DNA of 10,349 nt, taken from positions 1 to 10,349 of the forward strand of contig JBFWQQ010000065.1 of assembly GCA_050249355.1 (NCBI GenBank), in the 5' to 3' direction. This document shows, in pieces, positions 1 to 6,636 of this stretch (its first letter is position 1; the number at the start of each line of letters is the position of its first letter). The DNA comes from CAZAQK01 sp050249355. GTDB taxonomy: Bacteria > Pseudomonadota > Alphaproteobacteria > Rickettsiales > SXRF01. Below the pieces are notes generated by a model, which did not search any database, was not told the DNA's origin, and worked only from the letters and a program-made list of their open reading frames with translations. A program made the translations under genes and the position numbers.

Positions 1-1
1 G

Positions 2-286
2 AATCTTTATGTATATATTCTGGCTAGTAGAAAAGATGGCGCACTATACATTGGAGTGACATCAGACCTCATAAAGCGGGTGTATGAGCATAAGCAGGGT
101 TTTGTAGAGGGGCATACAAAGAAATATAATATTAAGCAGTTAGTGTAATTTGAACATCATGATTGCGCAGAATCTGCCATATTACGTGAGAAGCAGATGA
201 AGATATGGAAGCGAGTTTGGAAGATAGAATTGATTGAGAAAAATAATCCTGAGTGGAATGATTTATATAATAAAATAATTAAGTGA
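2..286 (+). pseudogene. Small GIY-YIG nuclease gene, interrupted by a stop codon and cut by the window edge
   Basis: One frame is open from the left edge to a TGA at 284-286 apart from one in-frame TAA at 146-148. The first part reads as a classic single-domain GIY-YIG protein: YVYILAS, then LYIGVTSDL with the conserved Arg two residues on (KR), then EHK and GHTKKYN. After the stop the frame continues with FEHHDCAESA, then REKQMKIWKR (the conserved metal-binding Glu lies in REKQ) and the usual C-terminus ELIEKNNPEWNDLY. The stop sits where the family normally has an aromatic residue (LVYFE), so one TAT/TAC to TAA change explains it. Only a few N-terminal residues should be missing at the edge. 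The segment is clearly more AT-rich than lpdA, which suits acquired DNA. The family includes small proteins of unclear role related to repair and mobile nucleases. The truncated product would lack the catalytic Glu, so it is probably inactive. Confidence 0.85.
266..271 (+). promoter_or_regulatory. Possible -10 element upstream of lpdA
   Basis: TATAAT at 266-271 matches the -10 consensus exactly and lies about 50 bp before the lpdA start. No good -35 hexamer sits 16-18 bp upstream; TTGAGA at 234-239 is too far away. The region is AT-rich, so a chance match is quite possible. Confidence 0.25.
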
Positions 287-287
287 G

Positions 288-307
288 ATTCCAGCTTTCG
301 CTGGAAT
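288..307. repeat. Short palindromic dispersed repeat ('VIPAKAGI' type)
   Basis: ATTCCAGC at 288-295 and GCTGGAAT at 300-307 form a perfect 8-bp inverted repeat around TTTC. With the flanking GAC, the minus strand reads as codons for VIPAKAGI, the translated signature of a palindromic repeat found in many copies in various proteobacterial genomes. It starts one base after the stop codon of the GIY-YIG remnant and ends 15 bp before the lpdA start, so it forms part of the lpdA leader. Only one copy is seen in this window. The identification rests on recognising the signature. Confidence 0.7.
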
Positions 308-322
308 GACGAGGAAGAAACA

Positions 323-1723
323 ATGACTGAGACAAGTTTCGATGTGATCGTGGTTGGTGGCGGCCCCGGTGGTTATGTAACTGCGATACGCGCCGCACAA
401 CTTGGAATGAAAACGGCGCTGGTGGAAAAGCAACATATGGGCGGCATCTGCCTGAACTGGGGATGCATTCCCACCAAGGCGCTTTTACGTTCATCCGAGA
501 TACATCACCTGATGCACAACCTCGAGAGCTTCGGCCTTTCAGCCAAGGATGTGACGTTCGACCTGAAAAAAGTGGTGGAGCGCTCACGCGGTGTGGCTAA
601 CCAGCTTTCCAAGGGCGTTTCCGGCCTGATGAAAAAGAACAAAGTTACCGTGATCGACGGCCATGCCAAGCTTGCAGGGAAGGGAAAAATTTCGGTCAGC
701 AAAGATGGCAAAAGATTGGGTGACTATGCCGCCAAGCATGTCATCCTGGCGACAGGTGCGCGTGCGCGCAGTCTGCCCGGGCTGGAGCCGGATGGTAAGC
801 TGGTGTGGACATATAAAGAGGCGATGGTTCCCGAGGCTATGCCGAAGTCGTTGCTGGTGGTAGGTAGCGGCGCCATCGGTATCGAGTTCGCCAGTTTCTA
901 TCGCAGCATGGGCGCCGATGTCACCGTGGTCGAGGTAATGGATCGCATCCTGCCGGTGGAAGATGAAGAGATATCCAAGCTGGCGCGCAAGGCGTTCGAG
1001 AAGCAGGGGATGAAGATACACACCGGCACCACGGTGAAGGCGTTGAAGAAAGGCAAAGACAGTGTAACCGCTACGCTCGAAGCGGGCGGAAAGGCTAGCG
1101 AAGTGACCGTAGACCGTGTGATACTGGCGGTGGGAATCGTTGGCAACGTGGAGGACATTGGGCTGGAAGGCACCAAGGTGAAAGTGGAAAAGACCCACAT
1201 CGTCACCGATGCATGGGGGGCAACAGGTGAGCCGGGCGTATATGCCATCGGCGATGTGGCTGGTGCACCATGGCTGGCGCACAAGGCGAGCCATGAAGGC
1301 ATTGTGTGCATCGAAAAGATCGCAGGCGTCAAAGGTGTGCACCCCATGAAAAAAGAAAATATTCCGGGTTGTACCTATTGCCATCCACAGGTGGCAAGTG
1401 TAGGACTGACCGAAAAAGCGGCGAAAGAAAAATATAAGGATATCAAAGTGGGCCGCTTCCAGTTCATAGGTAACGGCAAAGCGATCGCGCTGGGTGAGCC
1501 AGAAGGGCTTATCAAGACCATCTTCGATGCCAAGACCGGCGAGCTTTTAGGTGCCCATATGATAGGTGCCGAAGTGACCGAGATGATTCAGGGTTACGCG
1601 ATTGCCAAGGCGGGCGAATTAACCGAGGGCGAGCTCATGCACACCATATTCCCACATCCCACCCTGTCGGAAATGATGCATGAATCGGTACTCGATGCCT
1701 ATGGCAAAGTGCTGCATATGTAG
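323..1723 (+). CDS. lpdA: Dihydrolipoyl dehydrogenase (E3)
   Basis: This is the FAD flavoprotein that reoxidises dihydrolipoyl groups of 2-oxoacid dehydrogenase complexes and passes electrons to NAD+. The 466-residue length is normal. The FAD-binding motif VGGGPGGY is at residues 11-18. The redox-active disulfide is C43-LNWG-C48, followed by IPTKALL. A second nucleotide-binding motif, VGSGAIGIEFA, lies near residue 180, and AIGDVAG near 310 is the second FAD contact. The C-terminal dimerisation domain carries the catalytic His445 and Glu450 (HPTLSE). The CLNWGC form resembles the E3 of alphaproteobacterial pyruvate dehydrogenase, whereas 2-oxoglutarate dehydrogenase-type enzymes usually have CLNVGC; assignment to PDH is an inference. 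GAGGA at 311-315 is a good ribosome binding site 7 nt before the ATG. No E1 or E2 gene is visible; a broken GIY-YIG gene and a repeat lie directly upstream. Confidence 0.96.
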   Translation: MTETSFDVIVVGGGPGGYVTAIRAAQLGMKTALVEKQHMGGICLNWGCIPTKALLRSSEIHHLMHNLESFGLSAKDVTFDLKKVVERSRGVANQLSKGVSGLMKKNKVTVIDGHAKLAGKGKISVSKDGKRLGDYAAKHVILATGARARSLPGLEPDGKLVWTYKEAMVPEAMPKSLLVVGSGAIGIEFASFYRSMGADVTVVEVMDRILPVEDEEISKLARKAFEKQGMKIHTGTTVKALKKGKDSVTATLEAGGKASEVTVDRVILAVGIVGNVEDIGLEGTKVKVEKTHIVTDAWGATGEPGVYAIGDVAGAPWLAHKASHEGIVCIEKIAGVKGVHPMKKENIPGCTYCHPQVASVGLTEKAAKEKYKDIKVGRFQFIGNGKAIALGEPEGLIKTIFDAKTGELLGAHMIGAEVTEMIQGYAIAKAGELTEGELMHTIFPHPTLSEMMHESVLDAYGKVLHM

Positions 1724-1730
1724 CGGTTAA

Positions 1731-1758
1731 TTTATCCTTAAGTCTTCTGTTTTATAAT
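1731..1758 (+). promoter_or_regulatory. Candidate promoter of the pilin-like gene
   Basis: A perfect TATAAT (1753-1758) lies 31 bp before the start codon. A weak -35-like TTTATC (1731-1736, three of six matches) sits 16 bp upstream of it. It lies just after the lpdA stop, so the pilin gene may be transcribed separately from lpdA. Confidence 0.45.
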
Positions 1759-1789
1759 GATATCTTCGTAATTTTGCGGGATTTTTCCG

Positions 1790-2572
1790 ATGCAGCATAG
1801 CAACGCGCGTTTAAGCGCAGGGTTCACCTTGCTGGAGATGAGTGTGGTGCTTGTCATCGTTGCCACACTCGTGGGTGCTGGCATTGCTGTAGCAACCAGC
1901 AAGATCGCGCAGGAGCAGGAAGACATTACCAGACAGCGTATGGCCGCTATCCAGAAAACGTTGCTGGATTACCGGCGCGTTTTTGACAGCCTGCCGTGCC
2001 CGGCGATTGCCGGGGCAGCAATCGATGATGCAGCATTTGGGCGCGGCACGTCATTGCAGCCCATTGGTGGTTCCTGTAACGATGATTACCCCCCTTCTTA
2101 CTCAACCGGCGATGTTTGGGGGGGATCCGTGCCAGTGCGCACCCTTAAATTGCCTGATGAGTATGCATTTGACGGATGGGGCCGCCGCTTCCTGTATTTT
2201 GTCGATGAAGAGGCTACCGGGCAAGGGGCATTCCAAGCCTTGGGAGACATCACGGCCAGTGTGGGGGATATCACGATCATGGATCTTACCGGCGCTACGA
2301 TTGAAAGCAACGCGCTGTATATGTTGCTGAGCCACGGGCCCAATGGGCATGGTGCGATTTCACGTGGCGGATCGACAGCTGTAAGCTCGTTTTCAGAAAA
2401 TAGTTTTGAGCAGGATAATTGCGGCTGTAATGTGTCTGGCGTCAATACAGGCTTCGATGCGGACTTTCACACGGGCCCTTACACCGATACCTCTATTGGT
2501 ACCTATGTGAATTACTTTGATGATATTGTCGTGTTCGGTACGCGCCGCAGCCTGCGCAATTTATGGGAATAG
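1790..2572 (+). CDS. Type IV pilin-like / type II secretion pseudopilin-like protein
   Basis: The 260-residue protein begins with a type III (prepilin) signal: a short basic leader ending at Gly11, then FTLLEMSVVLVIVATLVGAGIAV. Prepilin peptidase should cut between Gly11 and Phe12, leaving Glu5 of the mature protein (Glu16), which is the residue needed for subunit assembly. The hydrophobic helix is followed by a coiled stretch (KIAQEQEDITRQRMAAIQ). A globular domain follows with LPCPA near residue 66, further cysteines in GGSCND and DNCGCN, a DGWGRRFLYFVD segment, LLSHGPNGHGA and a YFDDIVVFGTRR ending. It is longer than a typical major pilin and reads like a minor pilin or pseudopilin. No other pilus or secretion gene is in the window, so its machine is unknown. 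The ribosome site is weak (GCGGGA about 8 nt before the ATG). It converges with coq9, with one base between the stop codons. Confidence 0.8.
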   Translation: MQHSNARLSAGFTLLEMSVVLVIVATLVGAGIAVATSKIAQEQEDITRQRMAAIQKTLLDYRRVFDSLPCPAIAGAAIDDAAFGRGTSLQPIGGSCNDDYPPSYSTGDVWGGSVPVRTLKLPDEYAFDGWGRRFLYFVDEEATGQGAFQALGDITASVGDITIMDLTGATIESNALYMLLSHGPNGHGAISRGGSTAVSSFSENSFEQDNCGCNVSGVNTGFDADFHTGPYTDTSIGTYVNYFDDIVVFGTRRSLRNLWE

Positions 2573-2573
2573 C

Positions 2574-3182
2574 TCAGGCAAAGCCTTGGCGTGCTTTAAG
2601 CCAGTCCTGCAGTCCCCTTTTTATTTTTCCAAATGCCATGATGTCGTCGATACGGCGCTCAAGAAATGCCCAGCTGTTTTCGTGTCCTGCTGATTCATCA
2701 TCCAGATAGTGCAAGAACGTGGACGAGTATATAGCCCCCAGGCTCATGCGTTTGGTGTAGAAACTGATATCTGTAGAAGTGTCGCCCACCGCGTACCACA
2801 TACTATCCACGGTGCGGTAAAGCAGGCCTAGCCCAGTGGTAGCATAAAGTGGAAGCGACAAGAATGCTGCCGTGCGTCGTGCCGCTTCTTTACATCCGTT
2901 GTGCAGTTCGATATGGGTTCGCACGGCAAGCGCTATACGCTGGCGCAGCTTCATCGTGTCCATGCTATAGTCGGCAAGTGCTTCGCTCATGCGGGTGTCG
3001 CAACGATGCAGGTACCACTCCACCGCATCCATGGCCCCGCCGGGAAATACCCGGATCACATCGGTTTTTTTGTAGCCTGCCTGCATTGCCGCCTGATGTA
3101 GCGTGAGCATGCTCCAGCCATCGTACACTACCAGTGGCAATGCGGCGTTGATGATTTCATCTGCGGCTTTTGTCTTGTCCAT
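2574..3182 (-). CDS. coq9: COQ9-family ubiquinone biosynthesis protein
   Basis: This 202-residue protein matches the COQ9 family, whose members have a TetR-like helical fold, bind lipid and help COQ7-type hydroxylation in ubiquinone synthesis. The N-terminal part resembles a helix-turn-helix region (WSMLTLHQAAMQAGYKKTDV). The diagnostic C-terminal half contains RIALAVRTHIEL, then LLYRTVDSMWYAVGDTSTDISFYTKRMSLGAIYSSTF, then a LDDES segment and WAFLERRIDDIM. Bacterial COQ9 is essentially alphaproteobacterial. It lies 24 bp downstream of the histidine kinase gene on the same strand and is probably co-transcribed with it. An in-frame TAG closes the frame just upstream, so the ATG at 3182 is the first possible start. 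There is no clear Shine-Dalgarno sequence, and an inverted repeat abuts the start codon. Confidence 0.9.
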   Translation of the reverse strand: MDKTKAADEIINAALPLVVYDGWSMLTLHQAAMQAGYKKTDVIRVFPGGAMDAVEWYLHRCDTRMSEALADYSMDTMKLRQRIALAVRTHIELHNGCKEAARRTAAFLSLPLYATTGLGLLYRTVDSMWYAVGDTSTDISFYTKRMSLGAIYSSTFLHYLDDESAGHENSWAFLERRIDDIMAFGKIKRGLQDWLKARQGFA

Positions 3183-3202
3183 GCGGGCATTCTAGCGCCC
3201 GC
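3183..3202 (-). repeat. GC-rich hairpin abutting the coq9 start codon
   Basis: GCGGGC (3183-3188) and GCCCGC (3197-3202) form a perfect 6-bp GC stem with an 8-nt loop. It fills most of the 24-bp gap between the kinase stop and the coq9 ATG, where a ribosome binding site would be expected. In mRNA it could limit free initiation at coq9, so that translation depends on ribosomes finishing the kinase. That role is inferred. No U-tract follows, so it is not a normal terminator. Confidence 0.45.
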
Positions 3203-3206
3203 TTCG

Positions 3207-4454
3207 CTAACCTGCAACCTGTGCGTATTCAGGCATCATAACCGTTTGGTTGCGCACACATTCTTCCGGCAGGGTGAGGGTAACCACCGTGCCATCACCT
3301 ATGGCGCTCTGTATATCCACTTCGCCCCCATGCATCACCACAAATTCACGCGTAAGCGCAAGGCCCAGGCCAATGGTGCAGGTGCCGCCCACACCCCAGC
3401 AGTTACCGGCATTCAGGGTTTCACGCAGGGCGTGCAACTTCTGCTCGTTCATGCCTACGCCATGATCCACCACACGCAGCAAAATGCCTTTATCTTCCGT
3501 AGATAACGCTTCAACGCTGACCTTGCCGCCCCGATGGCTGAACTTGATGGCATTGGCCAGCAGGTGGCCGATAATATGCTGTGTCTTCATGCGATCCACA
3601 TGCAGCAGCATGTTGCCGCAGGCTGGTGGTGCATATTCGATAAGCACGTCATTATTTGCTGCATGATGGGAATGCGCCGCAATGACGTGGCGAAGCATAT
3701 CGTTGAGCGATACGTCGGTGCGGTTGAGCGATACGCGCCCAGCATCAATGCTGGCAATCTCCAGAAGGTCCTCGATCTTTGCCAGCAGGTCGTGCCCGCT
3801 TTCCTGGATATGGCGCGCGTAATCAAGATATTGCGGATTCACATTGCCGAACATCTGTTCCTCTATGATCTGTGCAAACCCGATCACCGCATTAAGGGGG
3901 GTGCGCAGGTCATGGCTCATATTGGCAAGGAATTCCGAGCGCGTGGATAGTGCCAGCTCGGCTTCCAGTTTCGCTTTCTGCAGCGTGCTTTGTGCCTGCA
4001 CATGGGTGTCAATATTTTCCAGCACGCATACATAGTCTTCACTGCCGTCTTCCGGCTGGTGCACGACACAGGCGTACCACTGATAGCTGCCGTCGCCCTG
4101 TTTTAGTTTCAGATGCAACGTGCTGGGGAAGTGGTGCGCGTTGCTTTCCAGAAGCTGGGCGCTCAGGCGTTCCCGGCTGTCGGGATGCAGCAGGTTGTAA
4201 AAATCCTCGGCCAGAAAATCCACTGCTTCGTTGCCGGTGATATCTGCAAAATTCTTTGAAAGATAATTGCAGCCTTTTTTCGGGTGCAGCATGCATAACA
4301 CCTGCGTGCCATACCGTGTGAGATAATCATATTTCTCATCGGGAGAGGGTGAGCTAAATGTCGACGTTGCCGCGGGCGAAGGGGATGAAGGGGGCTGCAC
4401 CATCAGTTTACTTAACTGGTTGCAGTATTCATTCCAGAACTGCCAGTAATACAC
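3207..4454 (-). CDS. Soluble PAS-domain sensor histidine kinase (PleC/DivJ-like HisKA type)
   Basis: The 415-residue protein has no membrane segment. A Ser/Pro-rich N-terminal linker (about 21-38) leads into a PAS-like fold (about 45-155: YLSKNFADITG, then YNLLHPDSRERL, then the GDGSYQWYACVV and YVCVLENID strands). The dimerisation box is FLANMSHDLRTPLNAVIGFA with phospho-acceptor His181. The kinase domain shows an N box with Asn301 (HLLANAIKFSHRGG), a G1 box with Asp330 (DHGVGM) and a G2 box (IGLGLALTREFVVMHGG). The H-box context (MFGNVNPQYLDYARHIQESGHDLLAKIEDLLE) resembles the PleC/DivJ group of alphaproteobacterial kinases. No response regulator is adjacent. The start is GTG at 4454 with AGGGAAG (4464-4470) 9 nt upstream; the in-frame ATG at codon 18 lacks a ribosome site. 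The signal sensed is unknown. The kinase precedes coq9. Confidence 0.92.
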   Translation of the reverse strand: MYYWQFWNEYCNQLSKLMVQPPSSPSPAATSTFSSPSPDEKYDYLTRYGTQVLCMLHPKKGCNYLSKNFADITGNEAVDFLAEDFYNLLHPDSRERLSAQLLESNAHHFPSTLHLKLKQGDGSYQWYACVVHQPEDGSEDYVCVLENIDTHVQAQSTLQKAKLEAELALSTRSEFLANMSHDLRTPLNAVIGFAQIIEEQMFGNVNPQYLDYARHIQESGHDLLAKIEDLLEIASIDAGRVSLNRTDVSLNDMLRHVIAAHSHHAANNDVLIEYAPPACGNMLLHVDRMKTQHIIGHLLANAIKFSHRGGKVSVEALSTEDKGILLRVVDHGVGMNEQKLHALRETLNAGNCWGVGGTCTIGLGLALTREFVVMHGGEVDIQSAIGDGTVVTLTLPEECVRNQTVMMPEYAQVAG

Positions 4455-4640
4455 GTTTGGTTTCTTCCCTTTGTCAGTTGGTTTGCGAACAAACCCGTGC
4501 GGCGACTTTTTTATTTATTAAACTGTTGTACCAGTGTTTACAGAAAATTCACATCTGTGCACTAACAATATGTAGTAGGTGCGTCCAATTTAATCAGAAA
4601 ACTTAGTGTTGTTGTAAAAATACAACGAAGCAGTCATTAA

Positions 4641-4901
4641 CTATGCAGACGTCAGCAGCGCATCTAATTTGCCATCTTTATCCAGCGCGACCAGATCATC
4701 AGCGCCACCAACATGGGTTTCCCCAATAAATATTTGCGGCACCGTGCGTCGGCCACCGGATTTTTCCACCATCTCCTGCTGCAGGGCAGTATCGTGCGTG
4801 ATATCGATCTCGACATATTCCTTGCCTTTGCGCAGGAATACATTCTTTGCTCGCACGCAGTAAGGGCAATAATCCTTGGTGTAGATAATGATGTTTGACA
4901 T
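4641..4901 (-). CDS. grxC: Glutaredoxin 3
   Basis: An 86-residue monothiol/dithiol disulfide oxidoreductase of the thioredoxin fold that uses glutathione to reduce disulfides in the cytoplasm. The active site is C12-PY-C15 (YTKDYCPYC). The cis-proline motif TVP is at 53-55, followed by QIFIGETHVGG and the glutathione-contacting GGADDL at 65-70. The length is typical of GrxC. A strong AAGGAG (4909-4914) lies 7 nt before the ATG. The gene starts 33 bp after the queG stop and appears to be the last gene of the minus-strand operon. Confidence 0.96.
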   Translation of the reverse strand: MSNIIIYTKDYCPYCVRAKNVFLRKGKEYVEIDITHDTALQQEMVEKSGGRRTVPQIFIGETHVGGADDLVALDKDGKLDALLTSA

Positions 4902-4934
4902 CGTGCGTCTCCTTGTAATTGTTGTATTGTAAGC

Positions 4935-5966
4935 CTAATGGTCAAGTTCGCCAAGTGCCCAATGCGCCATCTCGCAAACCAGTGGTGAATGGTCATCTGT
5001 GAGCGGGCGTATAACTTCACACAATGAAGAATCTCCACTGTTCCCGATCGCGATCAGAACATTGCGCACAAAACGATTACGCCCGATACGCTTGACAGGC
5101 GAACCGGAAAAGGTCTGGCGAAACGATGCATCATCCAACTGTACCAGATCCTTCAATAAAGGCGCCATTAGTTCTTTGCGTGGGTGATAGGCCATTTCCC
5201 GTGCCTCAGAGGCGAATTTATTCCATGGGCAAACGGCAAGGCAATCGTCGCAACCGTAGATACGGTTGCCGATGGCTTTACGGAATTCCTTGGGTATCTG
5301 TCCTTTGTGTTCAATAGTGAGATACGAAATGCAGCGCCTCGCATCCAGCTGATGCGGTGCGATGAAGGCGGCGGTTGGGCAGATATCAAGGCAGGCGGTG
5401 CAGCTGCCGCAATGATCGGTTTCTGTTTTGTCTGGTGGTATCTGCAAGGTGGTAAAAATACTTCCAATGAACAGCCAGCTGCCATACTCGCGGCTTACTA
5501 GGCAGGTATGTTTGCCCTGCCAGCCCAGCCCGGCGGCTTGTGCCAATGGTTTTTCCATCACCGGTGCGGTGTCGACGAACAGCTTCACCTCGCAGCCGTA
5601 GGTTTCGGCAAGCCAGCGCGCCAGCCGTCTGAGTTTTTTTTTCATTACGTCGTGATAGTCTTGATTTTGTGCGTAGCAGGAGATGTTGCCGGCATCCTTA
5701 CACGCCAGCTTCTGCATTGGATTCGTTTCGGGGCCGTAATTATGCCCGACCACGATGGCGCTTTTTGCCTGCGGCCACAGTGCGCCGGGATCACCCCGCC
5801 TGTCGGCATTGCGCTCCATCCATTCCATATCGCCATGGTAGCCAAGGGTCAGGAACTGCTGCAGGTCGTGCCCTGTGTGGGAAATGGCAGATGGGTCGGC
5901 AAAGCCCAAAGTATCAAACCCAAGCGCGAGCGCCTGCTGGGAAATGTTCGCTTTGAGCGGCGACAT
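4935..5966 (-). CDS. queG: Epoxyqueuosine reductase
   Basis: Catalyses the last step of queuosine synthesis, the cobalamin-dependent reduction of epoxyqueuosine to queuosine in the tRNA anticodon loop. The 343-residue protein starts with the usual MSPLKANISQQALALGFD. The substrate-site stretch VDTAPVMEK contains Asp132, corresponding to the catalytic Asp of the family. Two [4Fe-4S] clusters are supplied by C186, C189, C192 and C196 (CGSCTACLDIC), C212, and C239, C242 and C246 (CDDCLAVC). A C-terminal HEAT-like repeat (RNRFVRNVLIAIGNSGDSS, then MAHWALGEL) is also typical. The frame extends to a GTG at 6008, but that lies inside the upstream gene. The ATG at 5966 matches the family N-terminus and follows the upstream stop by one base (TGACATG), implying translational coupling. 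Confidence 0.95.
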   Translation of the reverse strand: MSPLKANISQQALALGFDTLGFADPSAISHTGHDLQQFLTLGYHGDMEWMERNADRRGDPGALWPQAKSAIVVGHNYGPETNPMQKLACKDAGNISCYAQNQDYHDVMKKKLRRLARWLAETYGCEVKLFVDTAPVMEKPLAQAAGLGWQGKHTCLVSREYGSWLFIGSIFTTLQIPPDKTETDHCGSCTACLDICPTAAFIAPHQLDARRCISYLTIEHKGQIPKEFRKAIGNRIYGCDDCLAVCPWNKFASEAREMAYHPRKELMAPLLKDLVQLDDASFRQTFSGSPVKRIGRNRFVRNVLIAIGNSGDSSLCEVIRPLTDDHSPLVCEMAHWALGELDH

Positions 5967-5967
5967 G

Positions 5968-6636
5968 TCAGAAATCGGGATCTTCGTAATAGACGGGTGG
6001 GCGAACACCGCGCATGCGCTCGGACAGGATGCAGCGCATGCCGGGACGCGATTTCATCAGCGCATACCATTTATGGGCATGTGCATTATGGTTCCATGGC
6101 ACGTCACCCAGATAATCAAGTGCCGACAGGTGCGCGGCGGCTGCCAAGTCGGCGATGGTGACCTGTTCGCCGGTAAGGAAATAACGCTCATGCGCCAGCT
6201 GGCCGATGTAATCGAGGTGGTAGAGCATGTTACTTTTGCCGCAGCGTATGGCTGCCGAGTTCGGTTCGCCGCAGTTGAAGTATTTTTTAAATACCTTTTC
6301 AAACAACACATTCTGCGTGACCTCGAAGTCGAACTTGTGGTCGAACCAGTCGATCAGGCGGCGTACCTCCGCACGTTCCAGCGATGTCCTGCCGATCAGC
6401 GGTGTATCCGGGTAAATATCTTCGAGGTACTCGCAGATGGCGTAACTACCGGAGATGATGACGCCATTTTCTTCGATCAGCACCGGCACTTCACCGGCAG
6501 GGTTCATGGCAAAGAAATCGAGGCTGGCATCCCATGGGTTTTCCTGTACCAGCTCGAAATCCAGCCCCTTTTCACGCAGCATCATACGCACCTTGCGGCA
6601 GAACGGGGAGAGGGGGGTATGGTAGAGTTTTCGCAT
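5968..6636 (-). CDS. fzlA: FzlA-like glutathione S-transferase family protein
   Basis: A 222-residue GST-fold protein. The thioredoxin-like N-terminal domain (1-80) has LYHTPLSPFCRKVRMMLREK with Cys13 in SPFC, then NPAGEVPVLIEENGVIISGSYAICEYLE, the cis-Pro and Ser-containing glutathione-site signature. The helical C-terminal domain (about 90-205) contains TIADLAAAAHLSALDYLG. The tail RMRGVRPPVYYEDPDF resembles FzlA, the alphaproteobacterial GST-like protein that binds FtsZ and whose extreme C-terminus matters in promoting division-site wall synthesis. I recall FzlA ending in a similar acidic ...D-x-D-F tail, so FzlA is my best call; an ordinary detoxifying GST is the alternative. The frame extends upstream to 6765, but the ATG at 6636 matches the domain start. 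It overlaps the upstream stop (TGATG) and has AGGAG 5 nt before it. Confidence 0.75.
   Translation of the reverse strand: MRKLYHTPLSPFCRKVRMMLREKGLDFELVQENPWDASLDFFAMNPAGEVPVLIEENGVIISGSYAICEYLEDIYPDTPLIGRTSLERAEVRRLIDWFDHKFDFEVTQNVLFEKVFKKYFNCGEPNSAAIRCGKSNMLYHLDYIGQLAHERYFLTGEQVTIADLAAAAHLSALDYLGDVPWNHNAHAHKWYALMKSRPGMRCILSERMRGVRPPVYYEDPDF

Noticed and set aside
279..587. Minus-strand reading frame of about 100 codons ending in SSESWNLT
   Set aside because: It is antisense to lpdA, and its end is the translated palindromic repeat, a common source of spurious gene calls.
584..1384. Long minus-strand frame (266 codons) opposite lpdA
   Set aside because: Shadow of the codon pattern of lpdA; no family resemblance, ribosome site or signal.
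4480..4495. GGTTTG-CGAA-CAAACC hairpin in the leader of the histidine kinase gene
   Set aside because: A short 6-bp stem with a UUCG loop on the transcript; suggestive, but too small and isolated to call a regulatory element.
4611..4626. GTTGTA/TACAAC hairpin downstream of grxC, considered as a terminator
   Set aside because: AT-rich 6-bp stem with no T-run after it on the minus strand; grxC termination cannot be assigned to it.
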